From NCBI GenBank assembly GCA_037176885.1, contig JAWWNJ010000083.1, positions 496,001-560,000 of the forward strand: DNA of 64,000 nucleotides, in the 5' to 3' direction. Of this stretch, positions 34,976-47,354 are shown piece after piece; within the stretch, counting starts at the first letter, position 1; every line of letters starts with the position of its first letter. The DNA is from Favolaschia claudopus (lineage: Eukaryota > Basidiomycota > Agaricomycetes > Agaricales > Mycenaceae). The notes under the pieces are model-generated. The model made no database searches, was not told the origin of the DNA, and saw only the letters and a list, made by a program, of their open reading frames with translations. A program made the translations under genes and the position numbers.

Positions 34976-35205
34976 ACAAGTCAACGGTGTACGTACACTT
35001 CAATCACAGACCGTCGTTTCCGTTGAATCAAAACCTCAACAAACGCGTCAGGTGCCCGCGTGTCGCGTTGCTCAGCGCGAATCCAACCAGCCATTCAGTT
35101 CCCATGCTGCGAAAGAGTCAGCATGCTTTGAAGTTGAAGTGTTGATTCATCGGGTCAAGTTTTCAGGCGGACTTTGAGCCGTGAGAAAAATTTACAAAGC
35201 TTGTT

Positions 35206-36245
35206 GAATGGAGAGCGCATTCTCGAGGGCTGACTGCATAGATTTCATTGTCCGGCACACGCCTAGAGCCAGCCAGAACAACATGAAGAGCTCAAAACCA
35301 TGAAAAAGTGAGTGCTGCCAAGTCAACGTCGACTAGAGTTTTGCTGAGAAGCCGAGAGAAGCCCGCACTGCCTTCAAGGCAATCAATAGAATTCCCACAA
35401 GACGCCGAGCTTTGGTCGTATGGGCGCTGGAGTAAAAGTGAGATCTGCACATGCGAGCGCGCTGGTTTGTTTCGCTAACCGACGTCAAGCCATGAGAAAC
35501 GGGTCCAAGAAGCGCCGGCGCCGCGCGTCGTCGGCACCGGTGACCTCAGCCCGCCTGCTGTCCGTCCCTTGCGTAAGGTCAATTGTGCTGGCAGATGATG
35601 AAAGTAAGAGGTGTTGATTTTCCATGACCGTGGGAACCAAAACCGCGGTTTGTGTTCGACTTTCGGCTTTGCGGAACAGAATTTCCTTCTAAGGCGAGTT
35701 TTTCAACTCCTACGAGTTCCCAAAGGAGAAAAATCACCTCTTGCTTCTGACACTCATGTTCGTTTTCCACTGCGCTGCAGTAGGGACCCTCGGCCCACTC
35801 CGGCAAGAAACCCAACATTCCTCGGAGTGTCATCTACGGCTTTGTGGCTCCATTCGGGCGCTGGGAACATGGAAACGGCAAATACGACACCTTCCGCGCA
35901 TTTTCAAAATTCGAACTCATGTGGCCTCGGAGCTTCCGCCATTACGTCAATCATGATTGATATCTGTCTTGGGGATATTGCTCTGCGCTGGGGGGAAGTT
36001 TTGGGGTGATTGGAGCACAAATGAAGGTGATATGAATTTCGGTGTGTTTTCGTGCCTTGCGCTAGTTTACCGTCGACCCCACTGACACCTCCGAGCCAAG
36101 TTATTTTGCGTTCCTATTTGGCCTGTCTAAACCTGCTCTCGGTGAAGCTCCAGGACGCTGCGACTCAGCCAACCCTCCAAACCTCAATTCCTCACTTCCC
36201 ACAACTTCCGCCATTTCAGGGTCCTCTCCCCCCGCCCTGTCGATC
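35206..36245. other. Leading spacer of half B2, no supported gene
   Basis: This is a copy of the B1 spacer with several homopolymer indels, for example an extra T near 35700 and an extra C near 35785. No gene is recognisable. Confidence 0.5.
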
Positions 36246-36247
36246 CA

Positions 36248-36490
36248 TTACGTCAGGTATTGATGCATCAGTTATGCATGAAACCTCTGATGTGAGCTGA
36301 CAGCTTCTATCCCGGTTTCCAGCTACGTACGAATATATTTAACTTCGCCGCTGACTTCTCACTGTCCGTTTCTCCAACTGAATAGCGGGCTGCGCGGGCT
36401 TTGTAAGACACACCACTGTCGATCCCGACGGTGTGCGGATAATTGGGTGAGAGGGATTGCGTTGCAGGCCCGGTGGACGGGGTATAAAGG
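36248..36490 (+). promoter_or_regulatory. Conserved promoter of the plus-strand unit, B2
   Basis: TTACGTCA lies at 36248-36255 and TATAAA at 36483-36488. The block is intact although neighbouring sequence carries indels. Confidence 0.7.
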
Positions 36491-36519
36491 TGAGCTCGCA
36501 ACATTGATTTTGATTATGG

Positions 36520-39260
36520 GTTGACCACCCACTTTCTCCTCCCTCCCTTTACTCTCCCTCACTATTAAAAACTCATTTCTATTCAAATTCCTCTTCATCT
36601 TGGCTTCAAATCTTCTTACTTCCCTTTCAATCCCTTCAATTCGACGCTTTCGCCCTTCAACTCGGGCTTCGGCTTTATTCGGCCTTCGCCCTTGCTTGAC
36701 TTTGTCGAGTCAATTACTTGTCGTTTGTGACTTCATCCTTACCTGTCTTCCTTTCAACAAGCTAACTAACATGTTCCTTGCTCTAGGCTCTGTATATCGC
36801 TCTATTACATCGCTTTCTATCCCAGTTCACTCCGCACTGAATTTTGGTATTACCACTACCTTCAATTTGTTCAATGAAGTGAGTTGTCGTCTTTCCTCGT
36901 TCAGACAATTACTAACCTTCTTATTAGGTTTGTTGCTCTTTATTCTATGCTATATGTACTTCAAACTGCGACCCCTTCAATACCGAACTGACCTTCAAGT
37001 TGCCTTCAATTGTTTCGATGAGTTTGTACAGGTAAGTGATTTCATCCCTTCATTTACTTCGAACCCTTACTTATTGATCCTTCATTTAGTTTGTAATCGT
37101 TCTATAAGTGCATGAGATGCACATTTCGACTGTGTGCGCAAGCTAAGTGAGTTCCTCATTGACTCTTTCAACTTTGAAGTACTGACCGTTTGTAGCTTGA
37201 TTCGTGAGATGCACATTTCGGCTGTGTAGGTAAGCTCCGATACCGCTATTATCGACGAACACTGACCCTTCTAATAGTGTCGTTCGACGTATCCCTTCAA
37301 TCGGATGTGTTCTGTTCAAGTCGCCCTTCAAAACCCTTACCTAGATTGACTTCACGTTGTCTCGGGGATCCCCGGTGAGCCGCTTTTCTGTTTTCTTTCG
37401 CATTTTTCTCTTCGTTTATTGACCGAATCACCCAGCGTTGACTTGTATATTGAACTTCGGTTCGAGTTTGTTGAGTTTGGTTAAATTGGCTTCGGTGAGT
37501 ACGATATTTTGCTTGCTAGCTCTAATCTAACTCAGAAACTTTGAAGGCCGCCTTCGTTCGTTTGACATAGAGTTGCGGTGCTGAGTTTGAAGTTGAGGTT
37601 GTATGGATTTGGCTCAGGGTGCGCATTGCTAACCCGTTCAATACTTCACTCAATCTGACTTGATTTCACTTGCTAGTAGGGTTTCGTCGGATCCCTGAGT
37701 TTGGCCCGAAGCCGAAACTATCCCGGTATATTATCAGGTACGTCTCATTCTTCGCATTCTCATACTTGAATCGATACTGACTTGACTTCTGTATACCTCA
37801 GAGGGCCGAATCTATGCCTCTCCGCACCAAGGTTGCTGTGTATTTCAACTTCAACACCGAAAATATGCCGATTTGGCTTCAGGTACGTTTGATTTCAAGT
37901 TCTTACTCTGACTCTCTTACCTCGATTTTGAAGGTCAGACGCCGAAACCTTGCCTCTCCGCGACAAACTCTTCAAGTACTTCGCATTCAACGCCAAAAAC
38001 TATGGCAGTTTCGTCCCAGGTACGTTCAACTTCGATTCCTTACCCTGATTACTACCGGTCTGACTTGTATCTGAAGGCCAAACCATGCCTGTTTGAACCC
38101 GAGCGCCACCTTACCTTTCCGATTGAGGGTATACCGAACCTATGCCGGTATGTATTCAACTTCTACTTCAACACGCCACTCTAAACGATACTGACTTCCC
38201 TTTTCTACACCCCAGAGACCGAAACCATGCGAGTGCGCACCAAACTCGCCGTATACTTCGACTTCAATACCGAAACTATGCAATTTTCGTCTCAGGTGAG
38301 TTTAAGTTCGCCTCCTTACCCTGATCTAACCCCTTGACTTGAATTTTGAAGGTCGTATCTACGTCGTTTTGGGTCGCGCGCGCGCGCGCCTATACGCTCG
38401 AAGTTATCCATACACATCTCTATCAAGTAAGTGAAGTTCAACTCAACGTGATCAACTCGAACTGACCTTAATCTTCCTTCTTTCCTTCGTTCTTGTACAG
38501 CTCGGTTCAAGCGTCAATGAGTCGCTTCCAAGTTGAAGTCAAAGTGTCATGATACTTGAGCAGTATCAACCCAAACTAAACTGCGGTGAGCTAGTTTCAA
38601 TTCCGTTCATTTCCTTTCTTTCTTTCCTTCTTTCGTTCGTTCGGATGTTGTGAGTCACAGTCTGGTAAAGGAAGTCGAGGTTGAGTTCAACTTGAACTCA
38701 CCTTCATCCTTATTCTTGATGCCCCGAGTCCGCGACGGGTACCGCCTTTCTTTCGTTTTTCATTTCTTTTCACTTCGTTCGTTCCTCTCGTTGATTTAAT
38801 TCTCAATCATTCGTCGCTCCTTTGTTAGTAATCCTTCAACTCACATTCACTTTACTTGCCCAGATCTTCGCCTCAATTGTCAAGTTGCGGGTTTGTTCAA
38901 CCCGAGCGAGTCGATTCGTTTCGACTCGCGTTGGTTTGAATTGACTTAGAGAAGTTGAAGACATAGAGGTAAGCTTTCCTTTGTTCTCTTCATTTCCTCG
39001 TGCGCTGACGACCAACTCAGCGCACGGTTCATAACTCATCTCTTCAAACACACAACTCAACTCAATTCGCCGCCTTCGGGGTTTTCGACTTCAATTCACC
39101 ACAGGTGAGTGTTCTCTCCTCTTCTTTTCATTTCCATTTGAACTCAATTTAATCGACTCGTACGCCGCCCTTTATTATCTGTTCACTTACTGACGACGAT
39201 TCACCCCGTAGACATCGAAACAAAGACTCAATTCATTCAAATCGACTACGTACGTGCATT
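36520..39260 (+). ncRNA. Intron-dense plus-strand transcription unit, B2
   Basis: This is a copy of the B1 unit with scattered single-base indels, for example an extra A in an exon near 37996. Confidence 0.4.
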
Positions 39261-40825
39261 CAATGAGTACGCTAACCGCGTTTGTTTCGACTTCGGCATC
39301 TTCCCCCCCGCCATCCCCGCCCCCTCCCGCCGCGAACGCGCAACCCGCGCGCAATCCACTCCTCCCCTCCCAACCTGCATTTCCCCCCTGTATTCCCGTT
39401 GTGGTCCTTCCCGAGCGCGAATCGCGCCGTTGATCTGGAGACAGGTGAGTGTTTTCTTTCGTTCGGCGTCAAAAACGAGAAAGAACTCGCTTTGATTTGC
39501 CTCCTAGCGCGTTTCGAGTCCTTGGCGCGCCGAAACGCCGTTGTCGGCGTTGTTGGCCTTGACGGGTGCCGAAGAAGGCGGCGACGGCGAAAGCGAGTCG
39601 CCGTATTCGCCGGACGTTCGACTGTTTAAGTAATTAGGTGAGTTGTTCCCTTCGTTTCCCGCCTGAAAAACAAAAGAACTTACTTAAATTCGAGTTTTAG
39701 CGCGTTTTCGAGCGAGTCGCGCGCGCGCAGCGCCGACAACGTCGTTGAGGGTGGTCGAGGGGACTACAGCGAGACGGTGGCGCGGGGGCGAGGCTGAAGG
39801 TGGAGTTGGGAGCGAAAATGACCGGGGTGAGAGGGCGGAATTGGCGGGGGAACGAGGATGCGGCGGGATGAGTGAGTTTGTCGGCGTCGGCGGGGTAGCG
39901 GAATTCGGGGCGGGTGGAGCGGCGGCGAGGGCGGCTAGAAGTCGAAGTGAGGAGGAGGCTGGAGGGGGCAGTAGTGTCATTAGCATGGTAAAGGAGGGAG
40001 AGGGGCGGGGACGCACCGCATTCCCGAGTACTTCTTTGCTGTATGTAGCTACCTACGCGTCGGCGTCGGCTTCGCAAACGGCGGCGGCGGGGCGGGGAGT
40101 CGGTGGGTGCGAGTCAAGGAGGGGGTGGAGGCTCGAGAGGTGGGTGTGAGGGGAGGGCGGGAATTCCGGAATAAGGGCAAAAAAAAGTCGCTAACAAAGA
40201 CGCCGTTAGCGTACTCAAAAGGACAGCGGTGACGCACATTTACAACGTTGACGTCGCCGCTGACGTGTCGGTGAACATGGGTGTGGTAGAGAGAGGCGGG
40301 GAGAGCGCGCGGTTGGGGGTGTAAACGAAACGGCGGGTGCTGTGTTTGCAGATAGTGTGGTGAGGTGGCGGCATCAGCGAGTCGGCTTTGCTAAATGGAT
40401 AGGGTGGAGGAGGTGGGTGAGGAAGAGAAGGGGCGGGCGAGGCGTCGGAACGGCGCTACGTTGGCGATTGGAAAGGCTGGGGGATGGATCGGGTGAGAGA
40501 AATCAAAAGGCGCTAAAAAACGCAGACACGCACCTTTAGCCCTTCATTACGGGCTTCACGGCGGCTGCATCTCCGTGTCGCTCGCGTCGTCGTTGCCGGG
40601 GGGAGCGAGAGTGCGGGTGTGGTGAAGAGACGACGCGTTCGACGCGTCCGGCGCGGGAAGAATGAGGGTAGAGAAGGGGATTAGTGGAATAGGGAAGCGA
40701 CGAGGCACGAGAACGTACCTAAACGATCGCGGCGCGACATTCTACGTTGGTTGAGGGAAGGGATAGGCGCTGTTTGTTTGCGAGTGAGGTGGAGAGTGGA
40801 TAGGCGCAATATTCCCACAGTCACC
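39240..40825 (-). CDS. Candidate minus-strand gene in GC-rich block, B2 (span only)
   Basis: This is a copy of the B1 locus with many homopolymer indels, especially in the C/G runs at 39300-39370. Frames cannot be trusted here. Confidence 0.25.
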
Positions 40826-41185
40826 CAAGCTTCCTTATTCCCACTGAGAGCGCTGACGATGTACAGTCGAAGGCTGCAGGAAGCGCCACCTGAGGAACCA
40901 TGGAATCCACTACCTCCAGAATCGACGACACTCAGAATGAATAATATGTGCTTGTCCCAACTTCCTGAACATGAGCGCTAACACACACGCCAAAATTGAG
41001 AACAGTGCGGATGTTATCTACCTCGGGCGTGTCCGAAATTCATTATAGTTTCTCCGGGCGAACGGAGTTAAAATGGACCAGGCCAGGTTGCCGTCACTTG
41101 GCCTTCAAAATAAAAGGAAGGAAGCGCCGTCGACGGGGAAGACGTTCCTCTGCCCCCACACACTTCACCCTGGAATCCAAAAGAT

Positions 41186-43475
41186 ATGTCGGACAGCGCC
41201 TCTGTTGCTGAATTTCTTCACGTTGTGAGCGTGGCGCAGGTCAGTCTCATTTCAGGCGACGTGCTTTCAAGAGCCGCTGACTGCGTTTCAGACTTACATC
41301 GCCTGTGAGCGGTCCTGAACAATTGGCAGTGCTCAACCGCTCAGTGATTGTAGGCACGACTTCAATCTTGGTGTGGGACTGGCTTTCTTGTCTTCCTCAA
41401 GAGGTATTTTGAGTTGCCGGGCCGCTTCATTGGCGGAAATTGATTTTTTTTTTCTCCGCTTTTCTTTTTCAGTGGCGCTACATCTGGAAATCGGGGGGCG
41501 GTTGGAGTCCGGTCAAAGTTCTGTACTGCTTGTGCGATACTACACTCTGGTGGTTCTCGTAGGTGATTGCTTTTCTTCCGCGTATATTCATTACTTTCGC
41601 TTTTTGCTTACCTTCACCTCAGTAACGGATATATGTGCGTCTTGTTATGAGCTCTCGTTTCTGGGTTTCATTCAACATGTTCGCTCTTACAGGGTTCTTC
41701 GCCAGCTGGAGTGAAAGGTGAGTGCTCGCACATACACATGTCATCCGTCGCTCAAACATCAGACAAGCTCCTGCGCGCAACATGTTCGCATTCTACCCGG
41801 CATAGCCGTTATAATCGATCTGTCCGTCGAAATGGGTCAGCATTGAATCCATTCCTCTTCTTCACCCAGTTCTCACTCCACTGTAGTTCTTGCCATACGG
41901 TGAATCGCTTTTCTCCGATAAACAAGGAAATTGGACCCACTGACCTCCGTCGTTCAGGGTGTACGCGCTCTACCAAACTAGCCGGCGGATGGGAATATTC
42001 CTCGTGGGCCTTCTAGCCGCTTTCCTCGGCGTCATGGTCGCAGTCCCGATCCTCGCGTTCGATTGTGAGTAGGGGGCCGCCCCGCCTTGCTTCATTCACC
42101 CTGTCAAACCATGCATTTTTAGACACGAGACTTCCTTCGTGGCCCGGACCTTGTATTGGTGTGTGATTTACCGCTGTTAACCGTCTTGTTATGAGCTCTC
42201 GTTCTTGGGTTTCATTCAACATGTTCGCTCTTACAGGGTTCTTCGCCAGCTGGAGTGAAAGGTGAGTGCTCGCACATACACATGTCATCCGTCGCTCAAC
42301 ATCAGACAAGCTCCTGCGCGCAACATGTTCGCATTCTACCCGGCATAGCCGTTATAATCGATCTGTCCGTCGAAATGGGTCAGCATTGAATCCATTCCTC
42401 TTCTCACCCAGTTCTCACTCCACTGTAGTTCTTGCCATACGGTGAATCGCTTTTCTCCGATAAACAAGGAAATTGGACCCACTGACCTCCGTCGTTCAGG
42501 GTGTACGCGCTCTACCAAACTAACAGGCGGATGGGAATATTCTCGTGGTCCTTCTAGCCGCTTTCCTCGGCGTCATGGTCGCAGTCCCAATCCTCGCGTT
42601 CGATTGTGAGTAGGGGGCCGCCCCGCCTTGCTTCATTCACCCTGTCAAACCATGCATTTTTAGACACGAGACTTCCTTCGTGGCCCGGACCTTGTATTGG
42701 TGTGTGATTTACCGCGTGTTAACGGCCGCCGTAGTATCTCTGTCTGACATGAACTCGTTTCATTTCACAGTGACTGGCAAACCCTCCATCGCCGGACCGA
42801 AATTCATCATTGCATTTTACGCCTCTCCGATGTGAGTTAAATCAGTACATATATTATTTCTGGCGATAAACTGGCAACTCGCAGGGCGTTCGACAATGGT
42901 GATGACCTTTCTCACAGTGTACAAAGTTATCGAACATAATCGCCGTGCGGGTTTCGTCTTCGTTGATGAACCGAATTGTCCGTGATGGACTGTTGTATTT
43001 CTTTGCAATCACTTCGCCTGAATCTGTGAGTGGACGTCTATCCTCCTGCTACTGTTAACCAATAAGGCTTCAATAGATTGAATGTTGTATTTTTCATGTG
43101 AGAAGCTCGATGCTCATCGATAACCTGATACTAAATCCCCGCAAGCCAACGCGACGAGCTTATCCAAGCCATAAACGCTCCATGAGCATCCAACTCTCTA
43201 GTGTAATTATGTTGCCAGACTGTACGTCTACGTCTACAAACCCTATCTGATTTATCCCGGCTAACTCTGCGAAAGAATCCTCAATCTACGAGCCTCGAGC
43301 GACGCAAGACCCGGGGCCAAGAAATTCAGCAACACCCCGAGGGGGCTGGGTCACCGACATTGCGCAAGAAAACCGAGGAAATCGAAACCATACACTTTAC
43401 CTCGCGATCGTGTATCAGCCCTCAGCCTCTCCCCGCAACTCACAGCTTCCGCCGTCTAGCCAGGAAGGTGAATAA
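41186..43475 (+). CDS. DUF6533 membrane protein with internal duplication (B2)
   Basis: This is a copy of the B1 gene with the same four-exon duplication (41638-42181 and 42182-42723). It shows many indels relative to B1, for example an A gained near 42895 and changes in the C and G runs near 43336-43345. Confidence 0.55.
41638..42723 (+). repeat. Tandem duplication in B2 DUF6533 gene
   Basis: This is the same duplication as in B1, with the same marker substitutions (ACTAACAGGCGG in the second copy). It therefore predates amplification of the 23-kb unit. Confidence 0.9.
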
Positions 43476-43992
43476 TTTACACGTCTCTTAGAGCCATCGA
43501 CTGATATGCTAGGTATCTTCGTACATTTTGAGGCGCAATGTAGAGCGTGATGGCGATTCCTCCTCGAGTAAAACTCAGATTGAAAGTCCAACGCTGGACA
43601 CGCTTCCACCTGTATAAATATTGTTGTAGTCGATGCTTTGTCCCAAAAAGGAAATTCTCAGACGCCGCCAACCCCGCCTCGCAACTAAGCTCGCCGCGCG
43701 ACCAAGGTCGCCAAGCGACTCGCATGCCCCCAACTTATAGGTTTCTGGTCGTGCACGGACCTCTCAACAGCTTGGTTTGTTTTGGTTCTGATAGTCCTGG
43801 GGAGAAAAAATTGGATTTCTGGGCCTTCAGGATGCCGTTTTTCCTGGCCCCTTTGGCTGGGCTATGGGAATGTACTGTACAGTTTTGTTTTAGACAGTTT
43901 TGAAGTGAATGTATTGATTTTTTTCAAACAAATACAGTACAAAGTAAGAACGTAAACTACTGGAGCGGTAGAAATTCAAGTTGGAGTCAAAC

Positions 43993-44032
43993 GACGCGTC
44001 GAGACGCGTTAATTAACGCGTTTCGACGCGTC
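43993..44032. promoter_or_regulatory. 40-nt near-palindrome with ACGCGT motifs, B2
   Basis: The sequence is identical to the B1 element despite indels in the surrounding region. Confidence 0.5.
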
Positions 44033-44037
44033 AATGT

Positions 44038-45800
44038 CTATATGTACGGTTCTAAATACTGTACAAGTCATATTCAGAGTCAAATGAACGCGTCTTACTC
44101 GTTCATAGCGCGAAAATTCACCAAGTCGGCTGTTCTGAGTGAAAAGCTCATGTTTTGAACTTGAAGTTGATTTGCGCTGAGACTGGCAATCAAACAAGTC
44201 AGTAGATATCCTTTGAACGAACTAAACTAAGTCAAACTTACTTGAAATAAGCTGTTTGATCTGATTTGACGTGTGGCTGCCTAAAGAAACAGACCAAGTC
44301 AGTAATTCAAACTGTGAACATACCGAAACTTTGAAATCCATCCAATTTGCGCAAGTTGAAGACTTGGGCCTCATTTGAATGCAAACGATGAGTTGGAAGT
44401 CGTAGGAATTGAATGGTAACGGTACCTGAAAACCCGTTGATGTTGGAGTTCAAGCTCACGGGAACTCGAAAATCGAATTTGAAAAGCGAACTTGCAGGTA
44501 CGTGAGTGAAGAAATCAAGTTGTATGAACTAATTAGCTACCTGAACACGTCCCCGCATGAAATTGGCGTTCGGCGGACGCCGAAATCTCGAATTTCCAAT
44601 TTTGATGTTGGCCTTGGAGAAACGGCGCAGGCGGGGACTGGGAGACTGAACTATGGAAGTCAGTAGTACTTCAAAAGGAATGAAACACACCTTTGGTTCG
44701 TCATTTCACCAACGTCGCTCGCCGGACGGCGAAAAATCGAATTCCCCGAAAACGCCGGGAATTCGACTTGGGTGAGATTTGAAGTGCGAGAGCTGTAAAC
44801 TACAGTATGATAGGGACGTAGATAGAAGAAGACTCACCTGACACCTTGCTCGGCAGATGAAAATCTATATACTCAGCGCATTCGCGGCGCCTCGACGAGC
44901 AACGTAGCTCGTGATGACGTCGCTTTGAGTTTGGAGGGGCGGCTTTTGCCTGCCGGCGGCAAAATCCCCCGTGAATCACTGCTGAAAATAAGTCAAAAAG
45001 AGCATAAGAAGAGATGGAAGGAATACTCACCCGAGGTCTCGCTCGCGGGAACAATTTCTATATACTCGAAGCTATACGCGCCGCTGCGCGGCGCGCCATC
45101 GACGAGCTGAACAGCTGGTGAGGCTGGGGGAGGCGCTGCTTTGAGTATGGAGGGCAGTTTTTGCCTGGCGGCGGCAAAATCTCCGGTGAAAAAGCGCTAC
45201 CAATGAAGTCAGAAAAGGCTAGAAAGTTATAGATATACTCACCTTAGTGTGCCGCTCCGCCGATGAATTTCTATATACTCCAACGCGTTACAGCGCCGCT
45301 GCGCGGCGCGTCCTCGACGAGCTCAAGAGCTCGTGAGGCTCGTAGGAACCTCGTTGGTTTGAGTTTGGCAGGCGGCTTTTGCCTGCCGGCGGCAAAATCC
45401 CCGGTGAAAAGGTGCTGAAAATAAAGTCAAAAAGAGCATCAAGAGATGAGATGAATACATACCTGAGGGTGCCGCTCGGCGGACGAAGTTCTATATAGTC
45501 AAAGCTACACGCGCCGCGCACGGCGCGCGCGCAGTGACAAGGCTCGCAGGGTGGTGATGTTGACGTGTCGATGAGTTGGAGGGGCGGGGTTAACCTGCCG
45601 GCGGCCAAATTCCCGATGCACAAAGCTGAAAAGAAGTCGTCAGATTGGGTGATTCAGGAACACCAAGGGAGCACCTCACTAGCATACAGCTCTGGGCTTA
45701 AGACGGCCGGTGGTGGGGTGGAGAGGGAGAAGGAGAAGGGGGAGCGGGGGGAAGGGAGGGGAAAGGAAGGAGAATGAGGTGGGGGGAAGGAGAGAGAGGG
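44038..45800 (-). other. Minus-strand multi-exon transcription unit, B2
   Basis: This is a copy of the B1 unit. The T lost near 44537 changes a splice donor (TTACC to TACC on the plus strand), probably through consensus error. Confidence 0.35.
44838..45606 (-). repeat. Array of four exon-plus-intron cassettes, B2
   Basis: This has the same four cassettes as B1 with minor indels. Confidence 0.75.
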
Positions 45801-46038
45801 TGACGGTAACAAATCAAAAACATACGTACACCTCAAATCTCGGAGATTCGGTTGCACAAAATCAAAGCCTCAACAACGCGCGACACATGACCGCGTGTCG
45901 CGTTGCTCGGCGCGAATCTGACGAGCTATTCAGTTCCCATGCCGCGAAAGAGTCAGCATGCTTTGAAGTTGACGCGTTGATTTATTGGGTGGAATTTTCA
46001 AGCGAACTTTGAGCCGCTGAGAGAATTTTCACAAAGTT

Positions 46039-47080
46039 CAGATGGAAGGTGCGCTTCTTCAGGAGTGACTGCATAGAGTTTGCTGCCCAGTGCGCGCTCG
46101 AGCCAGCCAGAATAACACGAAGAGCTCAAAACCATGAAAATTTCGGGGCTGCCAAGTCAACCGTCGGCTAAAGTTTTGCCTGAGAAGCCCGCACTGCTTC
46201 CCGGTGCCTTCCACGCAATCAATGGAACCCACCAAGACACCGGGCTTTGGTCGTATGGGCGCTGGAGCAAAAGCGCGATCCGCACATGCAAGCGCGCTGG
46301 TTTGTTTCGCTAGCCGATGTCAACCCCATGAGAAACGGAACAAGGAAGCGCCGGCGACGCGCGTCGTTGGCGCGGTGATCTCAGCCCGCCAGCCGCCGCC
46401 CGAGTCCAGTGTGCTGGCAATTGGCAAATGGACGAAAGAAGAGGGCATGTTGATTTCTCGTGACCGTGGAAACCAAAACCGCGGTTTATGTTCGACTTTC
46501 GGCTTTGCGGAACAAAATTTCCTTCTAAGGCGAGTTTTCAACTCCTACGAGTTCCGAAAGGAGAAAAGTCACCTCTTGCTTCCAACACTCATGTTCGTTT
46601 TGCGCTGCCGCTGCACCAACGGTCTCGGCACACTCCGGCAAGAAACACCCAACATACCTCGGAGTGTAACCTACGGCTATATGGCCCCATTTGGGCGCTG
46701 GGAACATGGAACCGGCAAATACGACACTTCCGCGCATTTTCAAAAATCGGACTCATGTGGCCTCGGAGCTTCCGCAATCACGTTAGGTTTGATTGTTATT
46801 TGTTTTGGGGGTACTGCTCAGCGTCGGGGGAAGTTCTTGGGGTGATTGGAGCACAGATGAAGGTGATACGAATTTCGGTGTGTTTTCGTGCCTTGCGCTT
46901 CTTTCCCATCCACCACCGCTGACAATTCCGAACCAAATTATTTTGCGTTCCTATTTGGCTTGTCTAAACCTGCTCTCGGTGAAGTTCCAGGGACGCTACG
47001 ACTCCGCCAACCCTCCAAACCTCGAAAGCTCACTTCCCCCAACTTCCGCCATTCCAGGGTCCTCTCCCCCGCCCTATCGA
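46039..47080. other. Leading spacer of half A3, no supported gene
   Basis: This is a copy of 1-1030 with more indels, such as extra bases near 46160, 46420 and 46610. Apparent frames up to 213 codons (46204-46845) arise only through these indels. Confidence 0.5.
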
Positions 47081-47084
47081 TCCA

Positions 47085-47328
47085 TTACGTCAGGTATTGA
47101 TGCATCAGTTATGCATGAAACCTCTGATGTGAGTTGACAGCTTCTATCCCGGTTTCCAGCTACGTACGAATATATTCAACTTCGCCGCTGACTTCTCCCT
47201 GTCCGTTTCTCCAACTGAATAGCGGGCTGCGCGGGCTTTGTAAGACAACCCCACTGTCGATCCCGACGGATTTGCGGAAGATTTGGTGAGAAGAATCGCG
47301 TTGCAGGCCCGGTGGACGGGTATAAAGG
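47085..47328 (+). promoter_or_regulatory. Conserved promoter of the plus-strand unit, A3
   Basis: TTACGTCA lies at 47085-47092 and TATAAA at 47321-47326, in the same arrangement as A1. Confidence 0.7.
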
Positions 47329-47354
47329 TGAGCTCGCACCGTTGGTTTTGATTA

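Larger units (their letters stand above)
22988..35205. repeat. Higher-order repeat, half A, copy 2
   Basis: This is nearly identical to A1 (offset 22,987 at the start). Differences seen are mainly single-base indels in short homopolymers, for example one more T near 23680 and one more C near 30440. The half is 22 bp longer than A1. Indels become more frequent after about 31 kb. Confidence 0.95.
35206..46038. repeat. Higher-order repeat, half B, copy 2
   Basis: This is nearly identical to B1 (offset 23,009 at the start) but with many scattered single-base insertions and deletions, giving a net gain of 42 bp. Frames open in B1 and B3 are broken here at different places, which suggests sequencing or consensus error. 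Confidence 0.95.
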